Shown piece after piece: positions 39,351-48,689 of a stretch of DNA of 64,000 bases (within the stretch, counting starts at the first letter, position 1; every line of letters begins with the position of its first letter). The DNA lies in the NCBI RefSeq assembly GCF_013201545.1, contig NZ_CP053746.1:1887001-1951000 (forward strand), written 5' to 3'. Position numbers and translations under genes: made by a program. Source of the stretch: Pseudomonas graminis (GTDB lineage: Bacteria > Pseudomonadota > Gammaproteobacteria > Pseudomonadales > Pseudomonadaceae). Under the pieces are notes generated by a model. That model was not told the origin of the DNA. It saw nothing but the letters and a program-made list of their open reading frames with translations, and made no database searches.

Positions 39351-39671
39351 TCAGGTCTTGTTGTGCTCATTGGTGTAGCGGCCGCTCAGCACCCAGCCAC
39401 ATTCCAGCAAAGTTTCGATCCAGTCCTCGTACGAGTCATCCACGTCCAGCAAGTTCATGAACTGATCTTCGATATGGCACCGAAAGGTCTGCTCCTCTAC
39501 GTTCCACTCCACATCCCGAATCCGCCAGACGCGCTGCATCGGCAACTGAATGTTCAATCCATGGAAGGGGACGAACGGCAGTTCCACTTCGTAAAGCAGC
39601 TTGGACCATTCAGATGAAATCTCCGGGGTCTGGTGGGTCCAGACGTACTTGATCAATCGGACTTTGTGCAC
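39351..39671 (-). CDS. Hypothetical protein
   Basis: A 106-residue acidic protein (MHKVRLIKYVWTHQTPEISSEW...), rich in Trp and Glu, no signal peptide or membrane segment. It has a coherent secondary-structure pattern (beta, then EEQTFRCHIEDQF, then a helix LDVDDSYEDWIETLLE). I do not recognise it and it stands alone. Confidence 0.6.
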   Translation of the reverse strand: MHKVRLIKYVWTHQTPEISSEWSKLLYEVELPFVPFHGLNIQLPMQRVWRIRDVEWNVEEQTFRCHIEDQFMNLLDVDDSYEDWIETLLECGWVLSGRYTNEHNKT

Positions 39672-39842
39672 GGTTGGGCCTTCTATCGTGTTTCTGATGG
39701 CGGGTCGCTGTCCTGACGCAGACGCGAGGGCCCGTTGGATGGGTATACGTTACTCGATGGGGGCGGGATGGGGGAGGGGGCGCTCTGAATCTTAGGGCGC
39801 CATTTGAACCTGACGGTTTGGTTCGCTCCGGGTGGCAGCCGT

Positions 39843-40334
39843 TTAGGAACGATCCTGGTGAATGACTATGTTTAGCCCTTCTTCCTTATCTGGGGCTTGG
39901 AAGTAGCTGGTGATCAAATCGAATTCAGCGTCAGTTGCTGCGAAATCATGCTCGCCGCGCTCGTTTCTAAGGTGCAGCCGGGCTCGGCAAGTGTCGTCGT
40001 CGACGTCGAGGAAGTGAAGGCTGTGAGAGGCTTGGGCGGTATCCGCCAGACTCCGTAACCAGTGGCGGTCTCCGGGAGTGTTGGCGGGGAAATCGAGAAC
40101 CACATTGATCCCGGCCTTTAGCATGTCGATGACTAAAGGGCCTACGACATCTCGGAGTCTTCTTGAGAGTGTTACGTAGTCTGCGACCGAGTGGATCTGG
40201 CCTGGGTAGAGTCTTGAGAGCCAATGGTCTTCGGTCAATAGGATCGCTGCTTGCTCAGTTTTTAGAGCGTTCGCCAGCGTAGATTTTCCGGATGCAATCT
40301 TTCCGCACATGAGATGCAGTGTAGGTTTGGCCAT
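39843..40334 (-). CDS. Small P-loop kinase (zeta-toxin/AAA-like)
   Basis: A 163-residue ATP-binding protein. Start at 40334 (MAKPTLHLMCGKIASGKSTL) with AGGAGG five bases upstream; the frame to 40370 is not needed. Walker A is CGKIASGKSTL; DFPANTPGDRHWL and the LHLRNERGEHDF lid resemble nucleotide or zeta-type kinases. No antitoxin-like partner lies next to it. Likely phosphorylates a small molecule; a UDP-GlcNAc kinase (zeta) activity is not shown. Slightly lower GC than its neighbours. Confidence 0.78.
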   Translation of the reverse strand: MAKPTLHLMCGKIASGKSTLANALKTEQAAILLTEDHWLSRLYPGQIHSVADYVTLSRRLRDVVGPLVIDMLKAGINVVLDFPANTPGDRHWLRSLADTAQASHSLHFLDVDDDTCRARLHLRNERGEHDFAATDAEFDLITSYFQAPDKEEGLNIVIHQDRS

Positions 40335-40457
40335 TTCAACCTCCTGTGTCTGGGTCACAACGACGCCCATGGCATGGTATGCCGGCGCTGGCGCCTGATG
40401 TCAGGCGTGGAGATTAACGATAACTGCTTCGGTGGCGCGGTTGATGTCGGGAGCGCT

Positions 40458-41210
40458 CTACAAGGCCTGCAAAACTTCGCCTTCCCACGCGCCTCGCCGT
40501 CTGCGGGCCATAACCAGACAATCCCCCGCACCGGCCGCGCTCACGACGAGTTCTCCATCAGGCGACCAGAACGCGCTTCGACCTGCGCAGGCCCATCCTC
40601 CAGAGACGCCGCCGTGGTTGGCCATCAATACCCCAAAAGCATGTTGCCGCGCGTAGCCCTGTAGCAAGCCACTGTCATGCTCATAGCCGTTGTCGCTGAT
40701 CAAGACGCTGGCGGCGTAGATACCGGCGCCTTCCTGCGCCGCAGTCCGTGCGTGACTGGCGTGACTGAAATCCGCGCAGACTGACAGCGCAATCTGCCCC
40801 GCACCGACGGTCACCAGCGGGCCGCCTTGTCCCGGAGTGAAAACGACCTCTTCGCCCGGATGCAGGTGCTGTTTGGTGTAGGTGATCTGTGAGCCGTCAG
40901 CGCAAAAAACCAGTGCGCCGATGAAGACTTCTTCCGCCCCCGACTGGCGTAGGGGCGCGCCGAGCACAGTGGTCATCCCTGACTGTTTCGCCAGGTCCCG
41001 TAACGGCTCCAGCAATTGGGAGTCAGCGTTAAGGGCAAGGTTGCTGGCGAGCGAAGGCTCGTAACCGGTTAAAGAAAGCTCCGGGAACAAGAGAAATTTA
41101 GCGCCGTGATGGGCGGCAAGTCGCATGACCTGAGCATGTCGGTCGAGATTGGCGTTGAGGTCGCCTGCCACTGAGCAATATTGGGCGGCACACAGGTCGA
41201 GGTCAGTCAT
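40458..41210 (-). CDS. Carbon-nitrogen hydrolase (nitrilase superfamily)
   Basis: A 250-residue cytoplasmic amidase. The catalytic triad is intact: Glu in LLFPELSLTGY, Lys in TYTKQHLHPGE, and Cys in ALSVCADFSHA. No signal peptide. It could act on an omega-amide or N-carbamoyl compound, but gene context gives no substrate. It is flanked by unrelated genes. Confidence 0.9.
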   Translation of the reverse strand: MTDLDLCAAQYCSVAGDLNANLDRHAQVMRLAAHHGAKFLLFPELSLTGYEPSLASNLALNADSQLLEPLRDLAKQSGMTTVLGAPLRQSGAEEVFIGALVFCADGSQITYTKQHLHPGEEVVFTPGQGGPLVTVGAGQIALSVCADFSHASHARTAAQEGAGIYAASVLISDNGYEHDSGLLQGYARQHAFGVLMANHGGVSGGWACAGRSAFWSPDGELVVSAAGAGDCLVMARRRRGAWEGEVLQAL

Positions 41211-41328
41211 AAGGTTTCCCGGCGTGAATGGGCCTTAGTAAAGCACGGACTGCGCCGGTTTCGGCAGGCAACCCAACGCCATGTTCGAACCCCCATGCGC
41301 CTGTGTTCAGGCGCATGGGAGCGCGGCT

Positions 41329-41922
41329 TTATCCATGCTTGACCAAGTTCAGTCCCGGAAGCGGACCGCCTGGAAATTGCGCAGGTAGTCCTTGTTCAAG
41401 ACTGCCCAGGTCGATGCCATGAAAGCCCAGCTCATCAATGAGGCCCGCGACGCGCTGTTTGCTTGGGCCGTGCTCGCCCGAATAAAACAGCACGCGCTTT
41501 CCACCCTCAGCCGAAGGATGTGCGAGCAGCGCGGGCGTAAGGTGATTGAACGCCTTCACCAGATGTGCGCCTGGCAGCATCTGCGCGACAACCTGCGATG
41601 ATGGTTTGCCGCCGAGGTCAAAGGCTTTGAACAATGGTGCTTCGATCGGATTGGTTGCGTCGATCACGATTCGACCATCCCAAGGCCCGACCTTTTGAAC
41701 CGCATCCGCAATCTTTGACCAGTTCACGGCGAGGAACACAATCTCCGCTTGACCGGCCTCCCGGACGTTTACAGCCTTGGCCAGTGGTCCGAGTTCAGCG
41801 GTAAGAGACGCGAGGGTTTGGGGGCCGCGACTGTTGGCGATGCTGACGGGCACGCCTGCGTTGACTAACAGTCGGGCGATAGCGGTGCCGATGGCACCTG
41901 CTCCAATAATGCTGATGTTCAT
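41329..41922 (-). CDS. NAD(P)-binding oxidoreductase, F420-dependent reductase-like
   Basis: A 197-residue Rossmann protein with dinucleotide motif IIGAGAIGTAIARLL followed by NSRGPQTLASL, characteristic of the NADPH:F420 oxidoreductase (FNO) family, of which bacterial members use NADP for unknown substrates. It lies 11 bases after the SDR gene in the same direction, so the two form an operon under the divergent LysR gene. Confidence 0.85.
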   Translation of the reverse strand: MNISIIGAGAIGTAIARLLVNAGVPVSIANSRGPQTLASLTAELGPLAKAVNVREAGQAEIVFLAVNWSKIADAVQKVGPWDGRIVIDATNPIEAPLFKAFDLGGKPSSQVVAQMLPGAHLVKAFNHLTPALLAHPSAEGGKRVLFYSGEHGPSKQRVAGLIDELGFHGIDLGSLEQGLPAQFPGGPLPGLNLVKHG

Positions 41923-41933
41923 GGCAATCCCCT

Positions 41934-42686
41934 TTAGGCAGTGAAGCCGCCGTCGACCATTAATTCCGCCCCTGTCACGAACCCGGCGTCCGGGCTGGCC
42001 AGATAGGCAACAGCGCCCGCGACGTCCTTGCCCTCGCCATACCGCCCAACGGCGATGTTCGGTCGAACAAAGTCAGCCACTGCGCCGTCGGCCGGGTTCA
42101 TGTCGCTGTCCGTTGGGCCAGGGTGCACAGTGTTGACCGTAATGCCTCGTGGGCCCAGATCCCTCACCAGCCCACGACTGAAGCCGGTCAGCGCACCTTT
42201 GGTCAGTGTGTAGGCAGATGCAGTGCCGAAAGCGGCGTGTTGCACCATCGAACTCCCGATGTGGATTACTCGCCCGCCTTCACCCATGTGTTTAAGCGCT
42301 TGCTGAGTGGCGACAAAAACACCGGTCACGTTAACCGCAAGGATTCGCTCGAAGTCTTCGAACGCAATGTCCTCCGGTGCGCCAAGAACACTGATGCCCG
42401 CGTTGTTGACCAGAATGTCGATACGCCCAAAGCGTTGCGCGATGTCGTCGATGGCGGCCCGAACTGCCTGAGGATTGCCAGCGTCAGCCGCTAATGCGAT
42501 GGCCTGGCCGCCGGACGCAATGATGTCGTTCACCACGGTGCTGGCGCGGTCCGGCGACGCGTTATAGGTGATGGCTACGGTGGCACCGTCTGCAGCCAGA
42601 CGTTTGGCAATGGCCGCGCCGATGCTGCGTGAGCCACCGGTAACGACAGCGATTTTGCCAGAGAGGGGAAGAGTGGAAATGTTCAT
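41934..42686 (-). CDS. Short-chain dehydrogenase/reductase
   Basis: A 250-residue SDR with the classical motifs: cofactor TGGSRSIGAAIAKRL, NNAG, and the Ser-Tyr-Lys catalytic set (GSSMVQ... SAYTLTKGAL). C-terminal LMVDGGFTA. It is divergent from the LysR gene at 42797 (110 bases) and followed by the F420-reductase-like gene. Confidence 0.93.
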   Translation of the reverse strand: MNISTLPLSGKIAVVTGGSRSIGAAIAKRLAADGATVAITYNASPDRASTVVNDIIASGGQAIALAADAGNPQAVRAAIDDIAQRFGRIDILVNNAGISVLGAPEDIAFEDFERILAVNVTGVFVATQQALKHMGEGGRVIHIGSSMVQHAAFGTASAYTLTKGALTGFSRGLVRDLGPRGITVNTVHPGPTDSDMNPADGAVADFVRPNIAVGRYGEGKDVAGAVAYLASPDAGFVTGAELMVDGGFTA

Positions 42687-42796
42687 GTGTTGAGCCTCGA
42701 TCAGTGAGTTGATGAGGCTATGAGACGCTTTTCAGCTGTTCGCCAGTAGTAGGTAATCGCTAGAATTACTTTCAACGAATGCTTGAAGGTCTAAAC

Positions 42797-43729
42797 GTGG
42801 AAACGATGGGTAATTTGCTGTCATTTGTGCGTAGCGCCGAGACCGGCAGTTTCTCCGCCGCTGCCCGTCGTCTGGGGCTAACCCCGGCTGCAGTCAGCCG
42901 TAACGTTGCCCAGCTGGAAGCTAACCTTGGCGTGAGATTGTTCCAGCGCAGCACGCGCAAGCTCACGTTGACCGAGGCGGGCGAGCGCTTCCTGAGCAAT
43001 GTGGAGGCAGGTCTTGAAAGTGTTCAGGCTGCGATTGAAGACTTAGCCGGAAATGCTGGCCGGCCTTCGGGCGTCCTGCGGGTTACCGCCGCCCCAGGAT
43101 TCGGCAAGGATTTTCTGCTGCCCCTGATGCCTGAATTCCTGAAGCAGTACCCCGATGTGGTGCCCGAGTGGAGCCTGGAGAACCGTCAGGTGGACCTCGT
43201 TGCCGAAGGATTTGATGCCGCCATTGGCGGAGGAATCGAGCTGGCCCAGGGCCTTGTCGCAAGAAACATAGCGCCCGCTCACCTGGTGCTCGTCGCATCC
43301 CCCGAGTACTTGTCTGCCAAAAGAAGTGTTCGCCGACCAGAAGACTTGGCGACGCTGGATCATCTCGCCATGCGTTCGGTGCAGACCGGCAAGATAAGAA
43401 GCTGGACGCTTCAGGGGCCTGAAGATGGGCAGATGCCATTGGAGTTGAAACCCCGGCTGTTGGCCAACGACCCCCAAGCTTTGTGTCAATGTGCGCGTCT
43501 GGGGTTGGGCATCGCGTTGCTGGCTGTACCCGATGTGTTGCCTTACCTTGAGAATGGCAGCCTGGAACGGGTTCTGCCCGAGTGGTACGTGGATGCGGGG
43601 CAGATCTACCTGTACTTCTCCAGTCAGAAATTACTGCCTGCGAAAACGAGGGCGTTTGTGGATTTCCTGGTCCAGCACGCCCAGGCGCAACGATGGATTA
43701 CGCGGCTCGATGCCCGGGAAGGGCGCTGA
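42797..43729 (+). CDS. LysR-family transcriptional regulator
   Basis: A 310-residue LysR protein. I favour the GTG at 42797 (METMGNLLSFVRSAETG) because GAAGG lies seven bases upstream; the ATG at 42779 would add six residues. HTH: GSFSAAARRLGLTPAAVSRNVAQLEANLGVRL. It diverges from the SDR operon and probably regulates it. A T-N11-A type site in the 110-base gap was not obvious. Confidence 0.9.
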   Translation: METMGNLLSFVRSAETGSFSAAARRLGLTPAAVSRNVAQLEANLGVRLFQRSTRKLTLTEAGERFLSNVEAGLESVQAAIEDLAGNAGRPSGVLRVTAAPGFGKDFLLPLMPEFLKQYPDVVPEWSLENRQVDLVAEGFDAAIGGGIELAQGLVARNIAPAHLVLVASPEYLSAKRSVRRPEDLATLDHLAMRSVQTGKIRSWTLQGPEDGQMPLELKPRLLANDPQALCQCARLGLGIALLAVPDVLPYLENGSLERVLPEWYVDAGQIYLYFSSQKLLPAKTRAFVDFLVQHAQAQRWITRLDAREGR

Positions 43730-43752
43730 ACCGCTCCGAATTTGCCAGCCGC

Positions 43753-45498
43753 CTAGATGTTGCGCAGCATCTCCCAGAACGACGCGCCCACGCCGGTGAT
43801 GCTCTCACCAGCGATCAGGCCCGCAGCCGCAGTGATCGCAAAGCGCTCGGTGATGCGCGGCCATCCGCGGCTGACCAGCCAGGTCAGCACTGCTCCAAGA
43901 CCCATCATCACCGAGGTGGAGGCCGGCAACACGAAGGCCAGCCCCAGCGCAGCGGTACTGGGTAACCAGCGGGCCGCGCGTTCCGGCAGCAGGCTGTCCA
44001 GTGCCCCGAGCAGCACGCCAAACCCGCTGCCGATTACGATCGCCCACCGCACCTCGGGTGACAGCGACGCAAGCCCGTGGGTCAGTGTTTGCGCCACTGC
44101 CTTCCAGGTTGCAACAGCCGGTGCCGGCCATTCCTCAGTGAGCAGCATCGTCTGTGGGTCCGGGATCAGCGCCAGATACACCAGAACGCCGACTACGCTG
44201 CCAATCGAAATGCCGATGCATTGGGCAATGAGCTGTTTATGCGGCGTTGCGCCAATCCCGAGGCCTACCTTGAAGTCGTTCATCAGATCAGTGGACTGGC
44301 CGGCAGCGCCGCCAGCCGTGTTGGCGCTCATCAGATTGATCGCTACCTGGCCGGGAGCAATCAAACCGAAGCTCAACTGCGACAGCTTGCCGATGGCGCC
44401 AATCGGCGCAATGCCGGTGGCGCCCACGACTCGCGCCGCGACCACGGCCAGGCAAATACCCAAGGGAATACTGAGCAGTGCCATCCACAGGTCAATCTCA
44501 AACAACTGCACCTGCAGCAACACAACCAGAGTGACCGCGAATAACATGCCCAGGGCGGGTATGGACGAGAAGCGCACTTTGGCGCGCGGATACGGGTCAG
44601 CCGGCGTGCGCTTCGGCACTTGAAAGACCCGCACCGCCAATGACGTCAGGGTCGCGCACACCATCAAACTCACGCCCGGCCACAACAGCCATTCCACCAG
44701 CTTGGCAAATTGAGGACCGCTGGCATTCGGGGCGAGCACCACCAGCGCGTGGTCGATGAGAAACGGCGCGAGCCCGCCCCATGCCAGCGCTGCGCCGAGC
44801 ATCAGCTTCAGGCCCACGCGTATGCCGATGATGCCGCCGAAGCCGATGAGCAACAGCGAAGGGTCCAACGTGAACGTCAGACGTTCCAGCCCGGGATTGG
44901 GAGCCCAGCGCGGGATTGCCCAGACAAACTCGTCGATCCACTTCAACCCGCCGGACAGCAACGCGGCCGCAGACAGCACCTTGATCCGCGCCACCGCTTC
45001 TTTGCCGTGATGGTAAATGTGCTGCAGCGTTTCCAGCGTCGCCATGCCCTCGGGGAATGTAAGGCCGTGGTCGTTCAGCAGGGTAGGGCGCAGATACCAT
45101 GCGATCCAGACGCCCAGAAAGCTCACGGAAAAGACCCACGCCATCATCGGCAATGGGTCCAGTTGATGCCCCGTCAGCAGCGTGTACGCAGGAATCGGCG
45201 CGACCAAACCGCCGGAGATAATCGAGGCCGCCGCTGAGGCCACCGTCTGGTTGATGTTGCTTTCGTGCAGCGACCACGAGGGACCCATCTGGCGGTTTCT
45301 GGCCAGGCCCTGCCACACGCCAAAGCCGATCAGCAAAGCGATGATCGACATGTTGAAGGACCAGCCGATTTTCAGCCCGGCGTAAACGTTCGAAGGCGTC
45401 AGCAAAACACCCAGCACCGCGCCAGTGAGCACCGCACGCGCACTCAGCTCACGCTGCGCACGAGGAGGAGGCAGGGTTGAAAGAGCAGGGTTTTCCAT
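43753..45498 (-). CDS. OPT-family oligopeptide transporter
   Basis: A 581-residue membrane protein with about 14-16 hydrophobic segments. Start at 45498 (MENPALSTLPPPRAQRELSA) with AAGGA upstream; the longer frame to 45594 is not needed. Family blocks include VLLTPSNVYAGLKIGWSFN, GGLVAPIPAYTLL and SANTAGGAAGQSTDLMNDFK. Bacterial OPT proteins import oligopeptides or metal-chelate complexes. It converges with the LysR gene. Confidence 0.92.
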   Translation of the reverse strand: MENPALSTLPPPRAQRELSARAVLTGAVLGVLLTPSNVYAGLKIGWSFNMSIIALLIGFGVWQGLARNRQMGPSWSLHESNINQTVASAAASIISGGLVAPIPAYTLLTGHQLDPLPMMAWVFSVSFLGVWIAWYLRPTLLNDHGLTFPEGMATLETLQHIYHHGKEAVARIKVLSAAALLSGGLKWIDEFVWAIPRWAPNPGLERLTFTLDPSLLLIGFGGIIGIRVGLKLMLGAALAWGGLAPFLIDHALVVLAPNASGPQFAKLVEWLLWPGVSLMVCATLTSLAVRVFQVPKRTPADPYPRAKVRFSSIPALGMLFAVTLVVLLQVQLFEIDLWMALLSIPLGICLAVVAARVVGATGIAPIGAIGKLSQLSFGLIAPGQVAINLMSANTAGGAAGQSTDLMNDFKVGLGIGATPHKQLIAQCIGISIGSVVGVLVYLALIPDPQTMLLTEEWPAPAVATWKAVAQTLTHGLASLSPEVRWAIVIGSGFGVLLGALDSLLPERAARWLPSTAALGLAFVLPASTSVMMGLGAVLTWLVSRGWPRITERFAITAAAGLIAGESITGVGASFWEMLRNI

Positions 45499-45636
45499 GA
45501 CAGATCCTTCTTGGCGATCGCAAGAGTGACTCTGCACAACTGAGCCCCGACACCGCCGAAGGTTCACCGCCGCCCTTACGCCAGACGCTTTCACGCCTGC
45601 CTACCACGCACGGAACGCCGGAGATTTTTGGCGGAT

Positions 45637-46038
45637 TTACTGCGCTGGCGGATCCAGCAAGACCCACAGCCGGACGATCTTGCCGTCGACGACTTCGGCC
45701 ACATCCGCGCCCGTTACAACCACCGGACCTTCCTTCGGTCCCGCATGCCAGCGCAGGTAAGCCATCCCGTGATGCCCCACCGCCACGCCCTGGGCGACGA
45801 AGGAAAAGTCGGGACCGAACTGCTCAAGCAGTGCGCCTGCAACGTCGGAGATAGCGGCCTGTCCGGTGACGACGCCTTCTGGCTCGTACATCGTGGGTTC
45901 AGCGGAGAATAACTGTTGGATGGCAGCGATGCGTTTATTGGCATCTCGCTCGTTGAACACCTGTTCCAGATTCGCGCGCAGGAGTGCGTTGAAGTCCGGG
46001 GCCGGTCGGGGTGATGGAGCATTGTTTGGCTGAGGCAT
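45637..46038 (-). CDS. SnoaL/NTF2-like protein
   Basis: A 133-residue cytoplasmic protein with the cone-like NTF2 fold: a N-terminal helix pair (NALLRANLEQVFNERDANKRI), YEPEGVVTGQAAISD, and beta strands VVVTGADVAEVVDGKIVRLWV. No signal peptide. These act in polyketide or steroid-like reactions or as general ligand-binding scaffolds; substrate unknown. Confidence 0.83.
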   Translation of the reverse strand: MPQPNNAPSPRPAPDFNALLRANLEQVFNERDANKRIAAIQQLFSAEPTMYEPEGVVTGQAAISDVAGALLEQFGPDFSFVAQGVAVGHHGMAYLRWHAGPKEGPVVVTGADVAEVVDGKIVRLWVLLDPPAQ

Positions 46039-46153
46039 GGTAAGTCTCTCGTTCAGGGGTGCGGAAGAGACTAGACGCTAAAGAGGGGGCAGGCTTGGTG
46101 AGGAGCGGAGCAAATTGAGGTTGCCTGATGGATGATTGCTAAACCCGCTCAAA

Positions 46154-46180
46154 CAAAAAAGGCCCACCTTTCGGTGAGCC
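46154..46180 (-). terminator. Terminator of tRNA-Thr
   Basis: On the minus strand GGCTCACC / GGTGGGCC (one G-T pair) with a GAAA loop, followed by TTTTTTG, 14 bases after the tRNA 3' end. Confidence 0.93.
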
Positions 46181-46193
46181 TTTTTGCTAAATC

Positions 46194-46269
<76 letters not shown>

Positions 46270-46563
46270 GTTGTGGGCGCTGATTATAGGGATTTGATCT
46301 GGCGAGTAAAGCCCTAATTTCAGTTTTTTCGGCGGCCTTATGCCAGAAGGTGATTACCGTTATTCACAATCCGCACAAACCTAAGGCGACGATCGGTCAG
46401 ATTCAGGAACCATTCTCAATCGTTCGCAAGCTACTGTTTTAGCGCCAATTTTACGCTGACTAAAAAATGAACAAATGGTTACATCCCCTCACAGCAGGAA
46501 TTCCGGGCGTTCGCTGGAATTTAATCAACAGACTTATCCACAGGTGCGCGCGTCAAAAAACGC
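46270..46563. other. Gene-free stretch with one DnaA-box match
   Basis: A 294-base AT-richer gap upstream of the tRNA. TTATCCACA at 46534-46542 matches the DnaA-box consensus exactly; it is single. No other structure is evident. Confidence 0.5.
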
Positions 46564-47769
46564 TCATGGTCGTTCTGCAAGAATGAGCAGATTCCGCGGA
46601 GTGACTTGGCTGTCGCAGAAGGTGCCGATGTGCACGTCGTAGCCGCACTCAGTCAGATAAAGCGCGCGGTCTAGGATGAGCCACATTTCCAGCGGCCGGC
46701 GGAAGAGATTGCGCAGCAGCTCGAGGTTGCGCACTTCGGCTAAACGCCTCCAGCCCGCCGCCTCAAGTGCCGTCCAGTCCTGAATGCCGGGGGAGGGGAG
46801 TTGTTTGAGTTCAGCCAGGTCCCGGCAGTAGTCGGCGAAGGGTTTGTCGAGCCAGGCGCCGGGCAGCGACGGCGTTGGTAGATAGTCGTCGACGCCTCGC
46901 AGCTCTCGCTGCAGCAGGTCGAAGCCGAGGCGGCGAGCCATGGAGATGTCGCGCTGGCGGCGTACACGGGCGCCGGCGGTGACGGTTTCGCTGAGGGGCA
47001 GGCCGAGGTCGTCGATGGAGAGCGTAAGCGCGGACGCTTTGCCCCGCTGGGAGATCGGCAGGTAGTGCTCGCCGACGATGCGGTTGTAGCAGCAGGGCGC
47101 GATGGCCAGTTGTCGGCAGCGTGCGTCGCTGGCGAGGTGCATGAGGCGCACATGAAGGTCGCCGCAGGCGTGGAGGGCGACGGGCGTGTGATGCGTTCCC
47201 AGACGCCTGGCTGCATCGTCGGCCATGACGTCTTGGTGCAGATGGTCGGCGGTGATGCCCAGTTTTTCGCTGAGTTGCCTTCCTGATTCAACCAGGTCCG
47301 CATCGTATTCCAGGCAGGTCAGCAATTGACCGCCATGGGCGAGGCGTCGACCGAGATGGCCTTTGCCCGAGCACCAATCCAGCCAGTGGGTTGGCTGCCT
47401 TTGAAAGCTCAAGCGGCTGGCGAAGGCTTCGATTTGCTGCCATTTGCGGCCAGGTACGTCGACGCTCATGCGCGATGACACAGGCGCCAGACTAACGGGC
47501 GGCAGCGCGTCGATCTCGCTTAACGCCTTCGACTGTAAGGCCAGCTGAGCAAAGGGCTGAGGCGCATCGAGAAGTTCGGGGTGGCTGTGTGCGGCTTCTG
47601 CTTCTTCGAGCGAACGTTGCCGCAGCCAGCGTGACAGCTCCGGGTGCTGCGATTCCCACGGTAGATGGTGATGGGTGAAGGGGCGCGGGCGCCACAGGGC
47701 TTGATGCTCCAGGAGGAAGGCATCGAGCGCTGCGAATCGGGATTGGAGCTGCGTGGGTGTGAGTGGCAT
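46564..47769 (-). CDS. SAM-dependent methyltransferase
   Basis: A 401-residue class I methyltransferase: after a N-terminal domain of about 140 residues the SAM-binding motif is LDWCSGKGHLGRRLA, with ACGDLHVRLM and the PCCYNRIVGEHYLPIS block typical of the Methyltransf_32/GSTCD-like group. Substrate unknown. It stands alone between tRNA-Thr and the amino-acid ABC cluster. Confidence 0.84.
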   Translation of the reverse strand: MPLTPTQLQSRFAALDAFLLEHQALWRPRPFTHHHLPWESQHPELSRWLRQRSLEEAEAAHSHPELLDAPQPFAQLALQSKALSEIDALPPVSLAPVSSRMSVDVPGRKWQQIEAFASRLSFQRQPTHWLDWCSGKGHLGRRLAHGGQLLTCLEYDADLVESGRQLSEKLGITADHLHQDVMADDAARRLGTHHTPVALHACGDLHVRLMHLASDARCRQLAIAPCCYNRIVGEHYLPISQRGKASALTLSIDDLGLPLSETVTAGARVRRQRDISMARRLGFDLLQRELRGVDDYLPTPSLPGAWLDKPFADYCRDLAELKQLPSPGIQDWTALEAAGWRRLAEVRNLELLRNLFRRPLEMWLILDRALYLTECGYDVHIGTFCDSQVTPRNLLILAERP

Positions 47770-47867
47770 TGGATTAAGGCAGTCGGGATGTGCGTTGCAG
47801 GATACGGTGAATCAGTGCCTGGGCGCGTTTATCAGGCATAGCGATCTTTGGCGGCTGAAATGCCGCT

Positions 47868-47891
47868 TTCGCGAGCAAGCTCGCTCCCACA
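47868..47891. repeat. Single REP element
   Basis: TTCGCGAGCAAGCTCGCTCC... of the GAGCAAGCTC family, alone, in the 230-base gap between the methyltransferase and hisM. Confidence 0.9.
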
Positions 47892-47999
47892 GGTTCGGTA
47901 CTTGCTGTGCGACAGGCGATCTGCCACGAGTACCGTGTTTGATGCGCCCCCCTCGGTGTTTGGACGAAGAGAGGCGCGCCTGCTAGCGCGCGGCAATCT

Positions 48000-48689
48000 T
48001 CACCGCCCTTGGCTGGCGTCCACCCGCAAGTACCGCTCCAACAGCTTGAAGCCTTGCACCAGCACGAACGACATCACCAGATAGATCAACCCGGCGATAA
48101 GGAAGGTCTGCTCCGGCATGTAGGTCCGCGCGTTGATGGTGCGGGCCATGCCGGTGATGTCGAGCAGGGTCACGGTGCTCGCCAGTGCGCTGGCCTTGAG
48201 CATCAGAATGACTTCGTTGCTGTAGGCGGGCAGACCGATGCGTGCGGCACGGGGCAGGATGATGTACAGCAGCGCTTTGCCTCTGGACATGCCCAGTGCG
48301 CGAGCCGCTTCGATCTCGCCTGGCGGCACCGCCTGAATGGCGCCGCGCAAGATTTCGGCGATGTAGGCGGTGGTGTGCAGGGTCATGGTCAGCGCTGCGC
48401 AGAAGAACGGATCACGCAGGTAAGGCCACAGCGGACCTTTAGTGACGACGTCGAACTGCGCCAGGCCGTAATAGACCAGAAACAGCTGCACCAGCAGCGG
48501 CGTGCCACGGAAAAAGAAGATGTAAGCGTAGGGCAGCGCCCGCACGTACGCGTTACGCGAGGCGCGGGCGATGCCCAGCGGTATGGCGAGAATGAGGCCC
48601 GCGATCACTGCGACGGCTACCAATTCCAGCGTCACGGTGGCGCCATGCAGCAGTTTCGGTAGCCATTTGAGGACGAACTCCCAACTCAT
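48000..48689 (-). CDS. hisM: HisM-like permease of a basic amino-acid ABC transporter
   Basis: Inner-membrane permease, 229 residues, five hydrophobic segments. Start at 48689 (MSWEFVLKWLPKLLHGATVT), overlapping the hisQ stop by four bases. The EAA loop is GEIEAARALGMSRGKALLYI. Forms the translocation pore with HisQ. Confidence 0.92.
   Translation of the reverse strand: MSWEFVLKWLPKLLHGATVTLELVAVAVIAGLILAIPLGIARASRNAYVRALPYAYIFFFRGTPLLVQLFLVYYGLAQFDVVTKGPLWPYLRDPFFCAALTMTLHTTAYIAEILRGAIQAVPPGEIEAARALGMSRGKALLYIILPRAARIGLPAYSNEVILMLKASALASTVTLLDITGMARTINARTYMPEQTFLIAGLIYLVMSFVLVQGFKLLERYLRVDASQGR

Noticed and set aside
46399..46425. Fur-box-like sequence near tRNA-Thr
   Set aside because: Only a partial match to the 19-bp consensus and no iron gene is adjacent.
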